Below, one piece after another: positions 55,091 through 64,000 of a stretch of DNA of 64,000 bases. The position numbers were made by a program, and so were the translations under genes. The DNA comes from Sarocladium kiliense (lineage: Eukaryota; Ascomycota; Sordariomycetes; Hypocreales; Sarocladiaceae): assembly GCA_030734395.1 (NCBI GenBank), contig JAUZTG010000033.1:62001-126000 (forward strand), written 5' to 3'. A model generated the notes under the pieces. The model was not told where the DNA came from and did not search any database. It worked only from the letters and a program-made list of their open reading frames with translations. Position 1 is the first letter of the stretch, and every line of letters begins with the position of its first letter.

Positions 55091-55920
55091 ATGGCATTTG
55101 GCGGACCTGGATTCGGTCCAGCGACGCATTACCATGATTTTATAAGGTTTGGTGGCAACACAGTACGTCGCCAATCTGGATTCGGTTCAGCGCCACTCAA
55201 GAGTGGCTTTGGTAGTAAGTATACTCACATATTCAAAGTGAATAGCGTTGTAATCGGTGCCTAGATTCCAGTCAACAGGCCACCTCGTTCACGCCTAACA
55301 GTCCGTTACACCAAGCAGGCAGCCCTATCGAGACGATACCAGAGACGAAACATGGTGGTCAGGATCCAGAGACAGAAGAAAATGTGAATGAGGCATGGAA
55401 TAAGTCTCTAATTTGTCTCCTATTAATGCCTCCTACACAGGCAGCGTCTGTAGATGACGTAGCCCTGAAGGTCGAGATCATTATTACCAGAAATAGTCCC
55501 GTTCCAGAGCGAACGGCGGAGCAGACTCCTGGCATAGTGGTGCAGGTATCAACCAAGCCGATGACCCAGGAGATGTCAGAGTTGGCAGTTTCAGTTGGTG
55601 CGCTGTTCATGCCGTCATCTCCTCCCACTAAGGAACGAGCCTGGGAAGGCGAAGAAAGAGACGTTCTAGATCTGGGCATCCACGAAGAGCCTGAAAAGGG
55701 CGGGAAGGCTCGAAGGTGTGTTGACCGACCGCATCGTAAAAACCATAGTAGAAAGGGTCTCAGAGAGGGAAAAGCCAAAGTGGCGCGCAAGAAGGGGAGG
55801 GAAGAGAAGTGGGACCGGGAGGTGAGACATGAGTCGCGGCATAAGTCTAGTAAGAACCAAAGACGTCTTTGTTTCTATTCTTTCTTGGCCGTCGGAATAG
55901 GCATCAGGGAGTATAAGTAA
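55091..55920 (+). CDS. FG-motif N-terminus, basic C-terminus; unknown protein, 2 exons
   Basis: Exon 1 55091-55214 and exon 2 55265-55920 (intron GTAAGT..GTGCCTAG, 50 nt) join in phase to 259 residues. The N-terminus repeats Phe-Gly motifs (MAFGGPGFGPAT, RFGG, SGFGSAPLKSGFG) as in intrinsically disordered nucleoporin-like or gag-like proteins. The middle is acidic to neutral, and the last 70 residues are strongly basic (KNHSRKGLREGKAKVARKKG). The splice fit supports expression. Alternatively it is the leader/gag of a retroelement, given the sequence just upstream. No function assigned. Confidence 0.35.
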
Positions 55921-56735
55921 AAGGTGGATAGTGCTGCATGCTGGGTGGCATCGGTGGTGGCGTCCCTACCAAGACGGACAGTGGCATGATCCGACTTGGA
56001 GATGTGGTAGTCATCAGCTAGCAGCCTCCATTCTGGTGCAGTGCAGTACGACCACGACAAGGCGTTGGACATTAGCGCCACCGCTAGCAGTGCTTCTGGG
56101 TGCGGCGTAGGACCTTACCGCCAAACAAGCGATAGATCGCGAAGATCCCATAGACAAGAACCTCAAGCGGATTGATACAACAATTCGAACCCTGCGCCAT
56201 TTTGCATACCCAGGTGCAGCGCAGGATCGACTATATAAGGCCAACTACATACATATCGACGTGGAGTCCCCTGCGATGAGTGCGGATGCATCCCAACTGC
56301 TTGACCGACCAGCCGACGAGAACTAGCTACATGAATTAAGGAGGAGCAGTCGCAAGACGGCAACTATCTGAACAGTAGGCGGCTGCCGAGTGTTGCCTTC
56401 AGGTGTACCTTCGATCTACAGCCTCGAATCACACTCTACGCCACCACAGGATTCATGTGCAGGCGCCTAAGGGATGACAGATGTTTGGCATCCGTTGACA
56501 ATCATTAAGCGAAAATTTTTGGGAGCCGTCCACGGTTCCAGAGGACCTTGTGGGCGTTGAATGGCTGGCAGCGGACGCCTCAGTCTGGAGGGATCGGAGG
56601 GGCTCTGGCGTTATCTGCTTTTCCCACCGCGCCATCCCGTCACCTCACGGACAAGAGGCTCACGATGCATTGCACATTTTGTTGCATGAAGTGTCCCAGC
56701 GCTGCTCAACCACCTCCCGACCCAGTGAAAGCTCT
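55921..56735. other. intergenic, nothing recognised
   Basis: No supported gene; frames on both strands lack domains. Confidence 0.4.
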
Positions 56736-57812
56736 TTAATCTTGAGGGCTAATCCGCGCCTGGTGCAGTTCGACTCGCAGCTTCCTGTTCTCCATCTCTA
56801 ATGAGATCAGCTGATGTCTTGCAAGGCGCAAAACATCACCCTTGCTTATTTCGCGAGGTGAATACGCGTCTTGGCGAGAAGCGGCATTCTTCGGATCCAC
56901 AAGCTTCATAGCATCCAGCAGTTTCTCGAAACTGGAGTTGAGTCGCCTGCGAGATTTACTCTCTGCTTTTTTGTGTGTGGAACGAAGCCTGGAATTGTTG
57001 TCGGAAAAGCTATCGCCGTCCGGACTGCCATACTTGGAACTGCCTCCCCTTCTGGCGTTCACTGAACGAAGTCTGGGTCCTTGCTGGGGACTGTGAAGAC
57101 CCGGGGCGGCACCTGTCACAATGCATTAGTAGCGAGATCTGGACAAAAGCAATGTTGTGGGAGAAAATGGTACCATTTGCAACAGGTTCCATGGGTATGG
57201 CAAACGCCTTCAGATTGTTGAACGATCCGTCTACATGTGATTAATTAGGGAGTATGTGTTCAACAACTCGGGAAGAGGCGTCATACATGGGCTTCTCACT
57301 CTGGGAGCGTCCAAAGCAGCGTCAATATCCACTTCAGCCTCGTCCAGTGATGGACTAGTCTGGCAAATCATTTGAGTAACATTCATTGGCGAAGCCAGTG
57401 ATATTGGGAAAGACCCGTTGCTGTCTTGGAGCATTGGCCTATGGGCCAGGTCTCGTGACGGTCCAAACCAGATTATAGCTTCCGAAGCACCGTAGACATT
57501 GTCCAACGATGGCGAGGGGCTGTGGTTCGGGTTGTCGAGGACCACTGGTCAAGGAAAGCTGAATTGTCGATGTTTATCACCTGCTGATGTTGTGGTGCAC
57601 GAGGCCCAAATCCGCTTGCCACGATGGCGTTCAGATGACGGTCTCTGTCCATTGAGAAAAGTTGAAGGATCGTTGAGGTAAGTAATGATGTTGGGTATTT
57701 TCTCGGGGTTCCGTGGCTGCGAGGCCTTAGACAAGGGAGGGAGGGCTTGGGTAGGGTGATATAGTTCTGCCTGCGTCATGCCGATCTGGCTCTGGTGCAC
57801 TGCTCGGCGCAT
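56736..57812 (-). CDS. bHLH transcription factor, 4 exons
   Basis: Exons 57812-57581, 57544-57287, 57230-57174 and 57112-56736 join in phase to 307 residues. Introns are 36 (unusually short), 56 and 61 nt; the latter two have CTAAT branch sites. The last exon carries the basic helix-loop-helix: RSTHKKAESKSRRRLNSSFE, LLDAMKLVD, an approximately 15-residue loop, then ISKGDVLRLARHQLISLE running into a leucine-rich coil (MENRKLRVEL). The basic region keeps the Glu of the E-box contact (H-x3-E-x3-R-R). The N-terminus is disordered and Pro/Ser-rich. It should be a nuclear dimeric DNA-binding protein; targets unknown. The first intron is the weakest part of the model. Confidence 0.6.
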
Positions 57813-59026
57813 GCATCCACCAAGCCTATTCAGCTTCTCAGACCAATCGAGATCCCTTTTTCCCCATTCTCACCGGCTCAAAGTGCCGATCAGCGAAAGA
57901 CCCACCATGCGCAGACATCGGCTACAGAGTGCAGTCTCATAGTACAGCTTTCAGAGCTGCAGGTCATACGATGAATTCGTGTATGATGTCGCGCGACGTC
58001 TCTGCAGAGCCTCTGTCCTGTTGAGAGCACCCAGTCAATATCACGGGCTCTGACGTTGCCCGCGTTGAGGAACGTTCTAAACTCGCCAACGACCGTTCTA
58101 GTTGTTGAACGACAGCCGGCAATAACGGGCTACACGGATGTGTGCTAAGGGCTAGCCTCCGATGTAACAAATACCATGATATGACGACAGCAACCACGAA
58201 GTCACAGTGGCGGTATGGTAGCTTGCCGACACTCATTCATCTTATCGACGCCGGAGATCCACGCGTCTCTTCTCTTTTCAACCTTTCGTGGCGTAATAGG
58301 CCCTACAATATTGAATAAATACTACGCTGTCTTAGTCATCGGCAGGTGCAGGGCGCTGACGGACAAAGCTAGAAGATGCCTGACTCGGATGTTGAGCACA
58401 CAGTGAGGAGCCTCGTTATAGTCGTGCATACTTAGGGAGCTACTGAGGCGGCGAACGAGTGCTATAGGTGAAAAACAATCGGCCTGCATCACCCTGGACA
58501 GACCTGCCGCAATAAGTCAGCGCAAGCTGGGTGAAGATGACTGATATGCGCTTGGGCCTACAAACATGAAGTAGATTTTTCTCATTTTGTTCCTGGCTGA
58601 AGTGTTGAGCCACGACCATGCTACTATTGAGTCCACAAAAGAGCCTAGAGATCAGATGGTCTCCCGCGACTGGCCCTGCGCCCTCAAGTACTGATCATGA
58701 TGCCGCCTTAAGTTGCAAGCAGGCTATCGCTGGTAGGAAATCTTATATGTACAAAGGTACGCATGTGCCATGAATGCTAGTCACTAGGTGTGGCTCAGAA
58801 CATAAGATGAATTCACCGCGGATAAGTCGGTTCGTGGAAGCGACCGATCGAAGGATTCACGTTTCCTACAGAACACAAGAGGCTCTGGGCCGTCTTGGGA
58901 GCCACACATCGTGGCAATCGCTAATTGGTCGCTGAGATGGTCGAGAACTTGGGGGCGCACGTTACGACCGCCTACAGCCACTCATATGTGTGTTCGCCTC
59001 ACTTTTCTACCACCTCAGTCGTCGTC
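57813..59026. other. 1.2 kb without a supported gene
   Basis: It lies between the divergent bHLH gene and the gene at 59027; presumably promoters. No repeats or RNA genes recognised. Confidence 0.4.
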
Positions 59027-59698
59027 ATGGATATTGATTGCATGACGCAATGTAAGACCAAAAGTGTCGAGGCATCTTCGCCCGACTACGAGGGTGGTGG
59101 GTGAGGGGGTACTGGAAGTGTTAGTCAAGCAGACAACAATAGCCTGGCTGGGCCGGGGCTCACCTCAGGGATCAACGACAATTTGCCTTTTGCCGCTGTC
59201 ATTCGGTCTGGAATAGGCAAGGGCTTCCATCAAATTTTCCGCGACATGCCAACGAACCTGGAAGACTACCGCATCCTCTGCCAATCGCTCAAAGCTTCGA
59301 ATATCGATGTTCTCCAGGGACGCTCAGTCCGTCAACTGATGAGTGACTTGCGAAGAGGCAAGGAAGACTGGGATCCGGAAGAGAAACGTACTATCGCCGG
59401 AGCGAAGAGCGCCTCACGGGATTCCGCCTTTCGACTTCTCTACGCCCTTTTGCAGGAAGGAGCGGAAGATCGCAACAGAGCTTACAATGCGACGCTGTTC
59501 GTAATCTCCCATCCCAGGATATTCAGTGCTAAGACACGGACCATGATTCGCAAGGCTTTTGATGGAGAATTTTCGTTTTCATTCAACCAACGGAGGGAAT
59601 TGGACAAGTGGCCGGTGAGGCAAGGATTGCAGGAAGATGACGCGACTACGGATGAGGACCCTTACGACTATGATTATTGGGACTCTGATGACTCGTGA
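59027..59698 (+). CDS. unknown protein with acidic tail, 2 exons
   Basis: Exon 1 59027-59051 (MDIDCMTQ) and exon 2 59169-59698 join in phase across a 117-nt intron (GTAAGA..CACCTCAG). This gives 184 residues starting MDIDCMTQWINDNLPFAAVI. The body is helical with a charged segment (RRGKEDWDPEEKRTIAGAKS), then YALLQEGAEDRNRAYNATLF. The tail is acidic (DEDPYDYDYWDSDDS). No family recognised. The alternative start at 59246 (MPTNLEDYR) would drop the first 34 residues. Confidence 0.5.
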
Positions 59699-59965
59699 GC
59701 TGCAGGAGTCTGGATTGATGTATGTAGGAAGCCAGTGTGGCTATTTCGGTGAAACAGGCTCGATGCTATGCATCACAGTGCAACCAATAGTGTGTGTATT
59801 CTGACAATGCCCAACTGTAATGTATGTTCAGCTTCCTGCAGGATGGCCACCATTGCGCATGCAGCCCAATTGTACCATCATCGAAGCGCCCATCCTACTT
59901 GCTGGTTACGATGGCGCATAGCCCTCTGTTCGATTGGGTGACAGAAGACATAGGCCAGTGAATAA

Positions 59966-61201
59966 ATGCCAGCCCTGCCCACTCCCAAGCAGGCCCAGGC
60001 ACCTTGGGAATTCTTATACTTCTTTCTCGTGTATGTTGCGTGTTGCGTAGACAGTCACAGGCATCAGGCATCAGACATCATTAGGTCTTCCATCACGCAA
60101 TCTAACAAGCACGTATGCAATACGTGTCAGCAAGGATTCAAGACCAAGTCTGGGCAGAGACAGCATCGTCGGGCAAAGCACTCCAATCCCTCCTCCAGCA
60201 GGATGGACGCTAGAGCTTGGTGCCAAAATGCCCTTGCACCAGTGACAAGCCTTTTTTATCGAGGGATCACATACTCGAACCTGTCCGCCAAAGAACAAAA
60301 TGCCATTCAAGACCAACTATTAGGCCTCTGTCATTCGGAGAAGCGTCTCCGGAGGGAAGGATATACTCTAGCAAGCAGCACCGAGAGACAGAAAGATTTC
60401 AGTCCGGATCATATAACCACTTCACCTTATTCAGGTACGACACAGTCTGAGCAGGGGGTTGCGGCTATCGTCCTCGACTGTGAGATGGCCGGCACGGTCG
60501 GGGGACAAAATGAGCTTGTTCAGATAACGATGGTCGACTTCTTGTCGGGCAACGTGTTGCAGAGCTGTCTCGTCAACCCTTCGAGACCCATCGTGGATTG
60601 GCGTGAGGATATCACCGGTATCAACACGGTCCGTATGCAAGAGGCTGTCGCGAGGCACGAGGCCCTGAACGGCTGGGAGGCTGCTCGTGCTGAGCTTTGG
60701 AGTTTCACCAGCAAGGAGACGATCATCATTGGGCAATCAGTTTACAATGACTTGCGAGTGCTGCATACCTCCCACGCGAGAATCATCGACACTGCCATCA
60801 TGACTGCCGACGCTGTACTGGGAGAGAAGTCGAAGATACGGAAGAGATGGGGTCTACAAGCGTTGTGTCACGAGCTTCTGGGCATCGAGATTCGCAAGCC
60901 GCTCCAGGCTGGCGGCCATGGAGTTCACGATGCTCTGGAGGATGCTCTTGCGACAAGGGAGGTGGCGCTGCTATGTGTCCGAAACCCCGAAAAGCTGACG
61001 CATTGGGCCACCGCGGCCAGGGCAGCCTTCTTCAAAGGGAAACAAGGCAAGCAGACAGGTGGTCGAGCAGGCGGCCGTCGACATTGGAGGATTGATCAAC
61101 GCTACTCTGATCAGGATGGAAACAAGAGCGAAGAAGTGTTGAGATGGGAGGATGTAATAGACTGGGAGATGTGGCCGAAATCCCCTCCAGACTCAGACTA
61201 G
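59966..61201 (+). CDS. DEDDh 3'-5' exonuclease, REX4/ISG20-like, with C2H2 finger
   Basis: 411 residues in one frame. Residues 51-71 form a C2H2 finger (CNTCQQGFKTKSGQRQHRRA, KH). The exonuclease fold follows with Exo I VLDCEMAG (D171, E173), the conserved TGIN and Exo II GQSVYNDLRVL (D262). Exo III is HDALEDALATREV (H321, D326), so all five DEDDh residues are present. REX4-type enzymes trim rRNA or other RNAs in the nucleus; ISG20 relatives degrade foreign RNA. A basic tail (GGRAGGRRHWR) may bind RNA. Near 60027 a GTATGT could be an intron donor with an acceptor before GTCTTCC at 60091, which would shorten the N-terminus. Intact. Confidence 0.75.
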   Translation: MPALPTPKQAQAPWEFLYFFLVYVACCVDSHRHQASDIIRSSITQSNKHVCNTCQQGFKTKSGQRQHRRAKHSNPSSSRMDARAWCQNALAPVTSLFYRGITYSNLSAKEQNAIQDQLLGLCHSEKRLRREGYTLASSTERQKDFSPDHITTSPYSGTTQSEQGVAAIVLDCEMAGTVGGQNELVQITMVDFLSGNVLQSCLVNPSRPIVDWREDITGINTVRMQEAVARHEALNGWEAARAELWSFTSKETIIIGQSVYNDLRVLHTSHARIIDTAIMTADAVLGEKSKIRKRWGLQALCHELLGIEIRKPLQAGGHGVHDALEDALATREVALLCVRNPEKLTHWATAARAAFFKGKQGKQTGGRAGGRRHWRIDQRYSDQDGNKSEEVLRWEDVIDWEMWPKSPPDSD

Positions 61202-61440
61202 GCAAGATGAGGAACCAAATCCAAGACTGTGTTTGGTGCAATAAACATCCCGCACGTGCTGCATCAGGGGAGGAGTTAAATTTTTGTGGATAGTGGGTTG
61301 AATATGTCATCGAAGCTGACTCCCAACAGACAGCCTCATGCCGATGTAGCTTTCTACGAAACAGTGTACCGAATCTTTTAATTAACTAATTTATTTAGTC
61401 CTAAAACTACTAATAAAGCATTGTAACTATTATAACTAGT
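61202..61440. other. transition to AT-rich sequence
   Basis: Base composition changes sharply around 61360-61400 from balanced to very AT-rich, marking the border of the hAT element. Confidence 0.5.
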
Positions 61441-64000
61441 ATCTGATTCCTCTTAATTTAATTGTTCAAGATCCATTGAACTATAAATTTGCCAACTTTT
61501 CAACATAACTAGCTGTTTAGCTGTAGCTAGGTCCAAGACTGTTCTACCCTTAGTAATTACGTTATTCCTTAGAGAGAACACGCTCTCAACTGCAGCAGAT
61601 GTAACCGGAATAGCTAAATACCGCCTAGCTAAAATAGCTAATAGCGGATATCTTTTGCCCTCTCCAATAGTCAAATAAGCCCTCTTATATAATAATCAGT
61701 TACTAATTAGTATTTTTTACTCATAACAACGGGTAATAGTTACCTTTTCTAAGGCCTATTCGCCTCTGAAGACTGATAGTCAGGCTTGTGAATTAGTTAC
61801 TAATTTAGTAACTACTAACTACATTAGTTAGTAAATCTACTGACTAAAGATACTAACTACTATCTACTAACTACAACTCAAAATCACAACCCTGCTGATA
61901 GTTATCACCTAATTCATCAAAAGATAGCTCTAAATGAGCGCTATCAGCCCTAAGGGGTCTAAACGGCGTCTGCTAGTTCAAGCTTAAGCCTATAAGGTAT
62001 TAGTAAAAAATATACTAATTAAGTGTAATTAGTAACTCACTTATTATAATCTTCTAGTAAAAGGTCCCTAACGTCTTCTTGCATAGTGCTATAAAAGGCT
62101 AAAAGCCTGTTATCTTTAAAGTGACTAGTTTTGAACCTAGGGTCCAGGACATGACTTAGGATGTAAGGCTTATAGTCTCTTAAAGTGTCCTTGTTTAAGC
62201 CATTGAGGGAAGTATTTCTCTAGCTTTAGCCTGCCGTTTTGAACAGCCTGACTTAGCCTATCAAAAAAGGGTTCCTATAATTAATTAGTACTAGTTTAGT
62301 TATTTTAAGTACATAACTTAACTATTTTCGCTTAAAAACCTTTTCTAACTCAAGTAGTTTACTAAACATCTGATAGATATATAATAAACTAAATGAGTCA
62401 GTTATATAAGTCTGCCGTTGTAGGTCTTTTGAGGGCTTTAAAAAGACCTTGAAAACCCGGCGTAGTTCAGCTAAGTGAGCCACTCGGCGTCTTTTAAGAA
62501 TACCCTTTTAAACTCTCTATTAGTTGTGTAGTTGTATACATCAGATGAGGCAGGCCGTAGGTCAATCGTTGATTCAATCATGGAATAGGTCAAATTTCAC
62601 CGTGTAACCATATCTATTATAATATTTAGTAAAAATACTACTTAATATAGCTTTTAGGTGCTAAAGTAAGCTCCTGCACTAAAAACGCACTACCTTACCT
62701 AGCGGTATAGTGGTCGTCGTCCTATGCTGAAGGGCGCCCTTTTTTTGGCCCTTTCAAGCCCTTCAAGTAGTAATTTTCGAGGCTCTTGACTATATTTAAT
62801 CAAAGTGGCTAGCTTAAGGACCCGGCTGATATAATAGCTAGTAGATAATTAGTAATTCTATTACCCCTAAAGAGTATTCTAGTAGTTAACTTACAAGTTG
62901 TAGCCTGATTCGTCTCATCGTGCTGAATTTGAGACCTGATATATAAGGATAACTGATATCAGTGCTTTCAGAGGTTAAATAGTCTTTTGAGATCTCTTGT
63001 GCAACAAGGTTGATGATGTGGGCTAAGCAACGAATATCCCCTGTGAATTCCTTATAAGATAACTCAGAATAGTAATCTTTGAAGGCCTCTATAAAGGTGT
63101 TTTTATTGCCGGCGTTATCTCTTGTTAAACTAAGCTTATATTAGTAAATCAAGCTATTTAGTTACTAAATAAGGTAATAACGTACCTGAAGATGTTAGTG
63201 ACTTGAAGCTTAGGATAGGGCTCAACAGCCTCTTTAAACTTATTTTATATATAGATGCCGGTATGTGTTAAATGCTATATGAAGTAATGAATAGTATTAA
63301 AATCTACTAAATTTAACATACCAATAAGCCTACAGCGTAGGGTAAATGCCTCATCTAGAAGAACAGCCACAACGTCTAAAAAGCTATAGCTATTTCTTGA
63401 AGACCAGATATCAAAAGCCAAAGAAAAAGACCCATGACTCTTACTACTGGCCTTTATAAGCTGATTGAGCTTAAAAGCTCTCCTTCATATAGAGGGGTTA
63501 AAGCAGCCTTTAGCTTCCACCTATTCATAATAGCGTATCACTAATATAGGTAGCTTAGTTAGTTACTAATTCGATTAGATATAACATAATTAGGTACTTA
63601 CGGATTCATATGCCCCAAAAGAGATAAAAAAAACTCACTATTCAAGGAGTTACAAGAGAGGTTATTTTCGATGAGGAATAATAACACTCTTTTAATAACT
63701 CCCTCCTCAGAATAGTTGAATTTATGTCTTTTAGCAAGCGTATGAGACCCTTGTTGATGCGTAAAGAAGGTCAGAGATAATAACTTCAGTAGGTAATTTA
63801 GTTAATTGATAACTTACTTCGCTTTTTTATACTTTCTTCCATTGTACTAGTTGCAACTGCAGAATGCCTATTCTGATAATGCCGTCTGAAATTTGAGCTT
63901 CGAGAGTTAAGAATAGTACCAGTTTTTGTATAGTTACAACTAAGTAATCATACTAATTATATAGCTTGAAAACATCATATATGTGATACTTACCTAGTAC
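61441..64000 (-). mobile_element. hAT-family transposase, intron-dense, decayed, cut by window edge
   Basis: On the minus strand hAT blocks are readable in order. The target-binding/catalytic part is FDIWSSRNSYSFLDVVAVLL (63.4 kb). TRDNAGNKNTFIEAFKDYY and IRCLAHIINLVAQEISKDYL lie at 62.9-63.1 kb. The C-terminal dimerisation motif RYLAIPVTSAAVESVFS and LDLATAKQL lie at 61453-61674. Between blocks lie AT-rich introns with good signals, for example GTAAGT..ATTAG (about 63601-63537), GTACGT..GCTTAG (about 63185-63129) and GTAAGT..ATATCAG (about 62893-62827), several with TTACTAAT branch sites. Some blocks contain stops (after HYFI and GIYI), so it is inactive. The N-terminus and one inverted repeat lie beyond 64000. 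Confidence 0.65.

Noticed and set aside
61441..64000. Heavy RIP as the sole cause of the AT-rich hAT region
   Set aside because: Several coding blocks are long and stop-free, and the AT-rich interruptions have intron signals, so composition is partly intronic rather than purely RIP damage.
1..64000. tRNA, rRNA and riboswitch genes
   Set aside because: I looked for A/B-box-like and conserved-loop sequences and found nothing I could fold convincingly; a covariance search would be decisive.

Overview
The window comes from a filamentous ascomycete (Pezizomycotina, probably a sordariomycete). Genes carry short 42-60 nt GT..AG introns with CTAAC/CTAAT-like branch sites. The gene families are typical of that group: DUF3723, FunK1 kinases, NACHT-WD40 NLRs, Zn2Cys6 regulators, a Hop-like Mutator transposase and a hAT element. 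Few housekeeping functions are present, and intact genes alternate with truncated or single-lesion pseudogenes, fragment duplications and repeats. This is the pattern of an accessory, lineage-specific region. Most gene models below were built by me by joining open frames across introns and checking that the phases agree.

Layout. 0.5-6.9 kb: an SRPK-like kinase tail, a three-finger C2H2 protein, a divergent pair of small genes, a BCS1-type AAA ATPase with one nonsense codon, and a multi-pass membrane protein. 7.3-9.5 kb: an acidic coiled-coil protein followed by a broken FunK1 kinase; part of this block recurs inverted at 31.2-32.5 kb. 9.9-19.1 kb: a MADS-box-like mini-protein, a kinase N-lobe relic, an intact DUF3723 gene and its internally deleted copy, and an intact Zn2Cys6 regulator. 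19.5-21.0 kb: a foldback-like structure whose arms are inverted arrays of 51-bp repeats. 22.9-28.1 kb: a coiled-coil protein, a STAND N-terminal relic, a broken zinc-ribbon gene, a C2H2 gene with a lost splice donor, and an IFI6/IFI27-like membrane protein. 28.6-34.8 kb: a junkyard of NLR-type TPR fragments, kinase/APH-like fragments and the C-terminal half of a DUF3435 (Starship-captain family) protein.

35.2-44.0 kb: an intact OTT_1508-like deaminase gene and, divergently, an intact NACHT NLR with 12 nearly identical WD40 repeats, separated by a TPR relic. 44.8-50.5 kb: a frameshifted rhodopsin-domain gene, an APRT-like pseudogene, a Zn2Cys6 fragment and a small intact Zn2Cys6 regulator. 51.5-54.3 kb: a complete Mutator-like element with identical 126-bp terminal inverted repeats, a GC-AG intron and a strictly 16-bp-periodic poly-C array in its coding region. 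55-61 kb: an FG-motif protein, a bHLH regulator, an unknown acidic-tailed protein and a DEDDh (REX4/ISG20-like) exonuclease. From 61.4 kb to the edge: an AT-rich, intron-dense, decayed hAT transposon.

Taken together, DUF3723, DUF3435 and NLR genes are the combination known from Starship giant transposons. I infer that this segment contains Starship-derived cargo whose captain has been decapitated, mixed with self/non-self recognition genes (NLR, TPR, deaminase). No complete Starship boundary, operon-like cluster, tRNA, rRNA or CRISPR array was seen.
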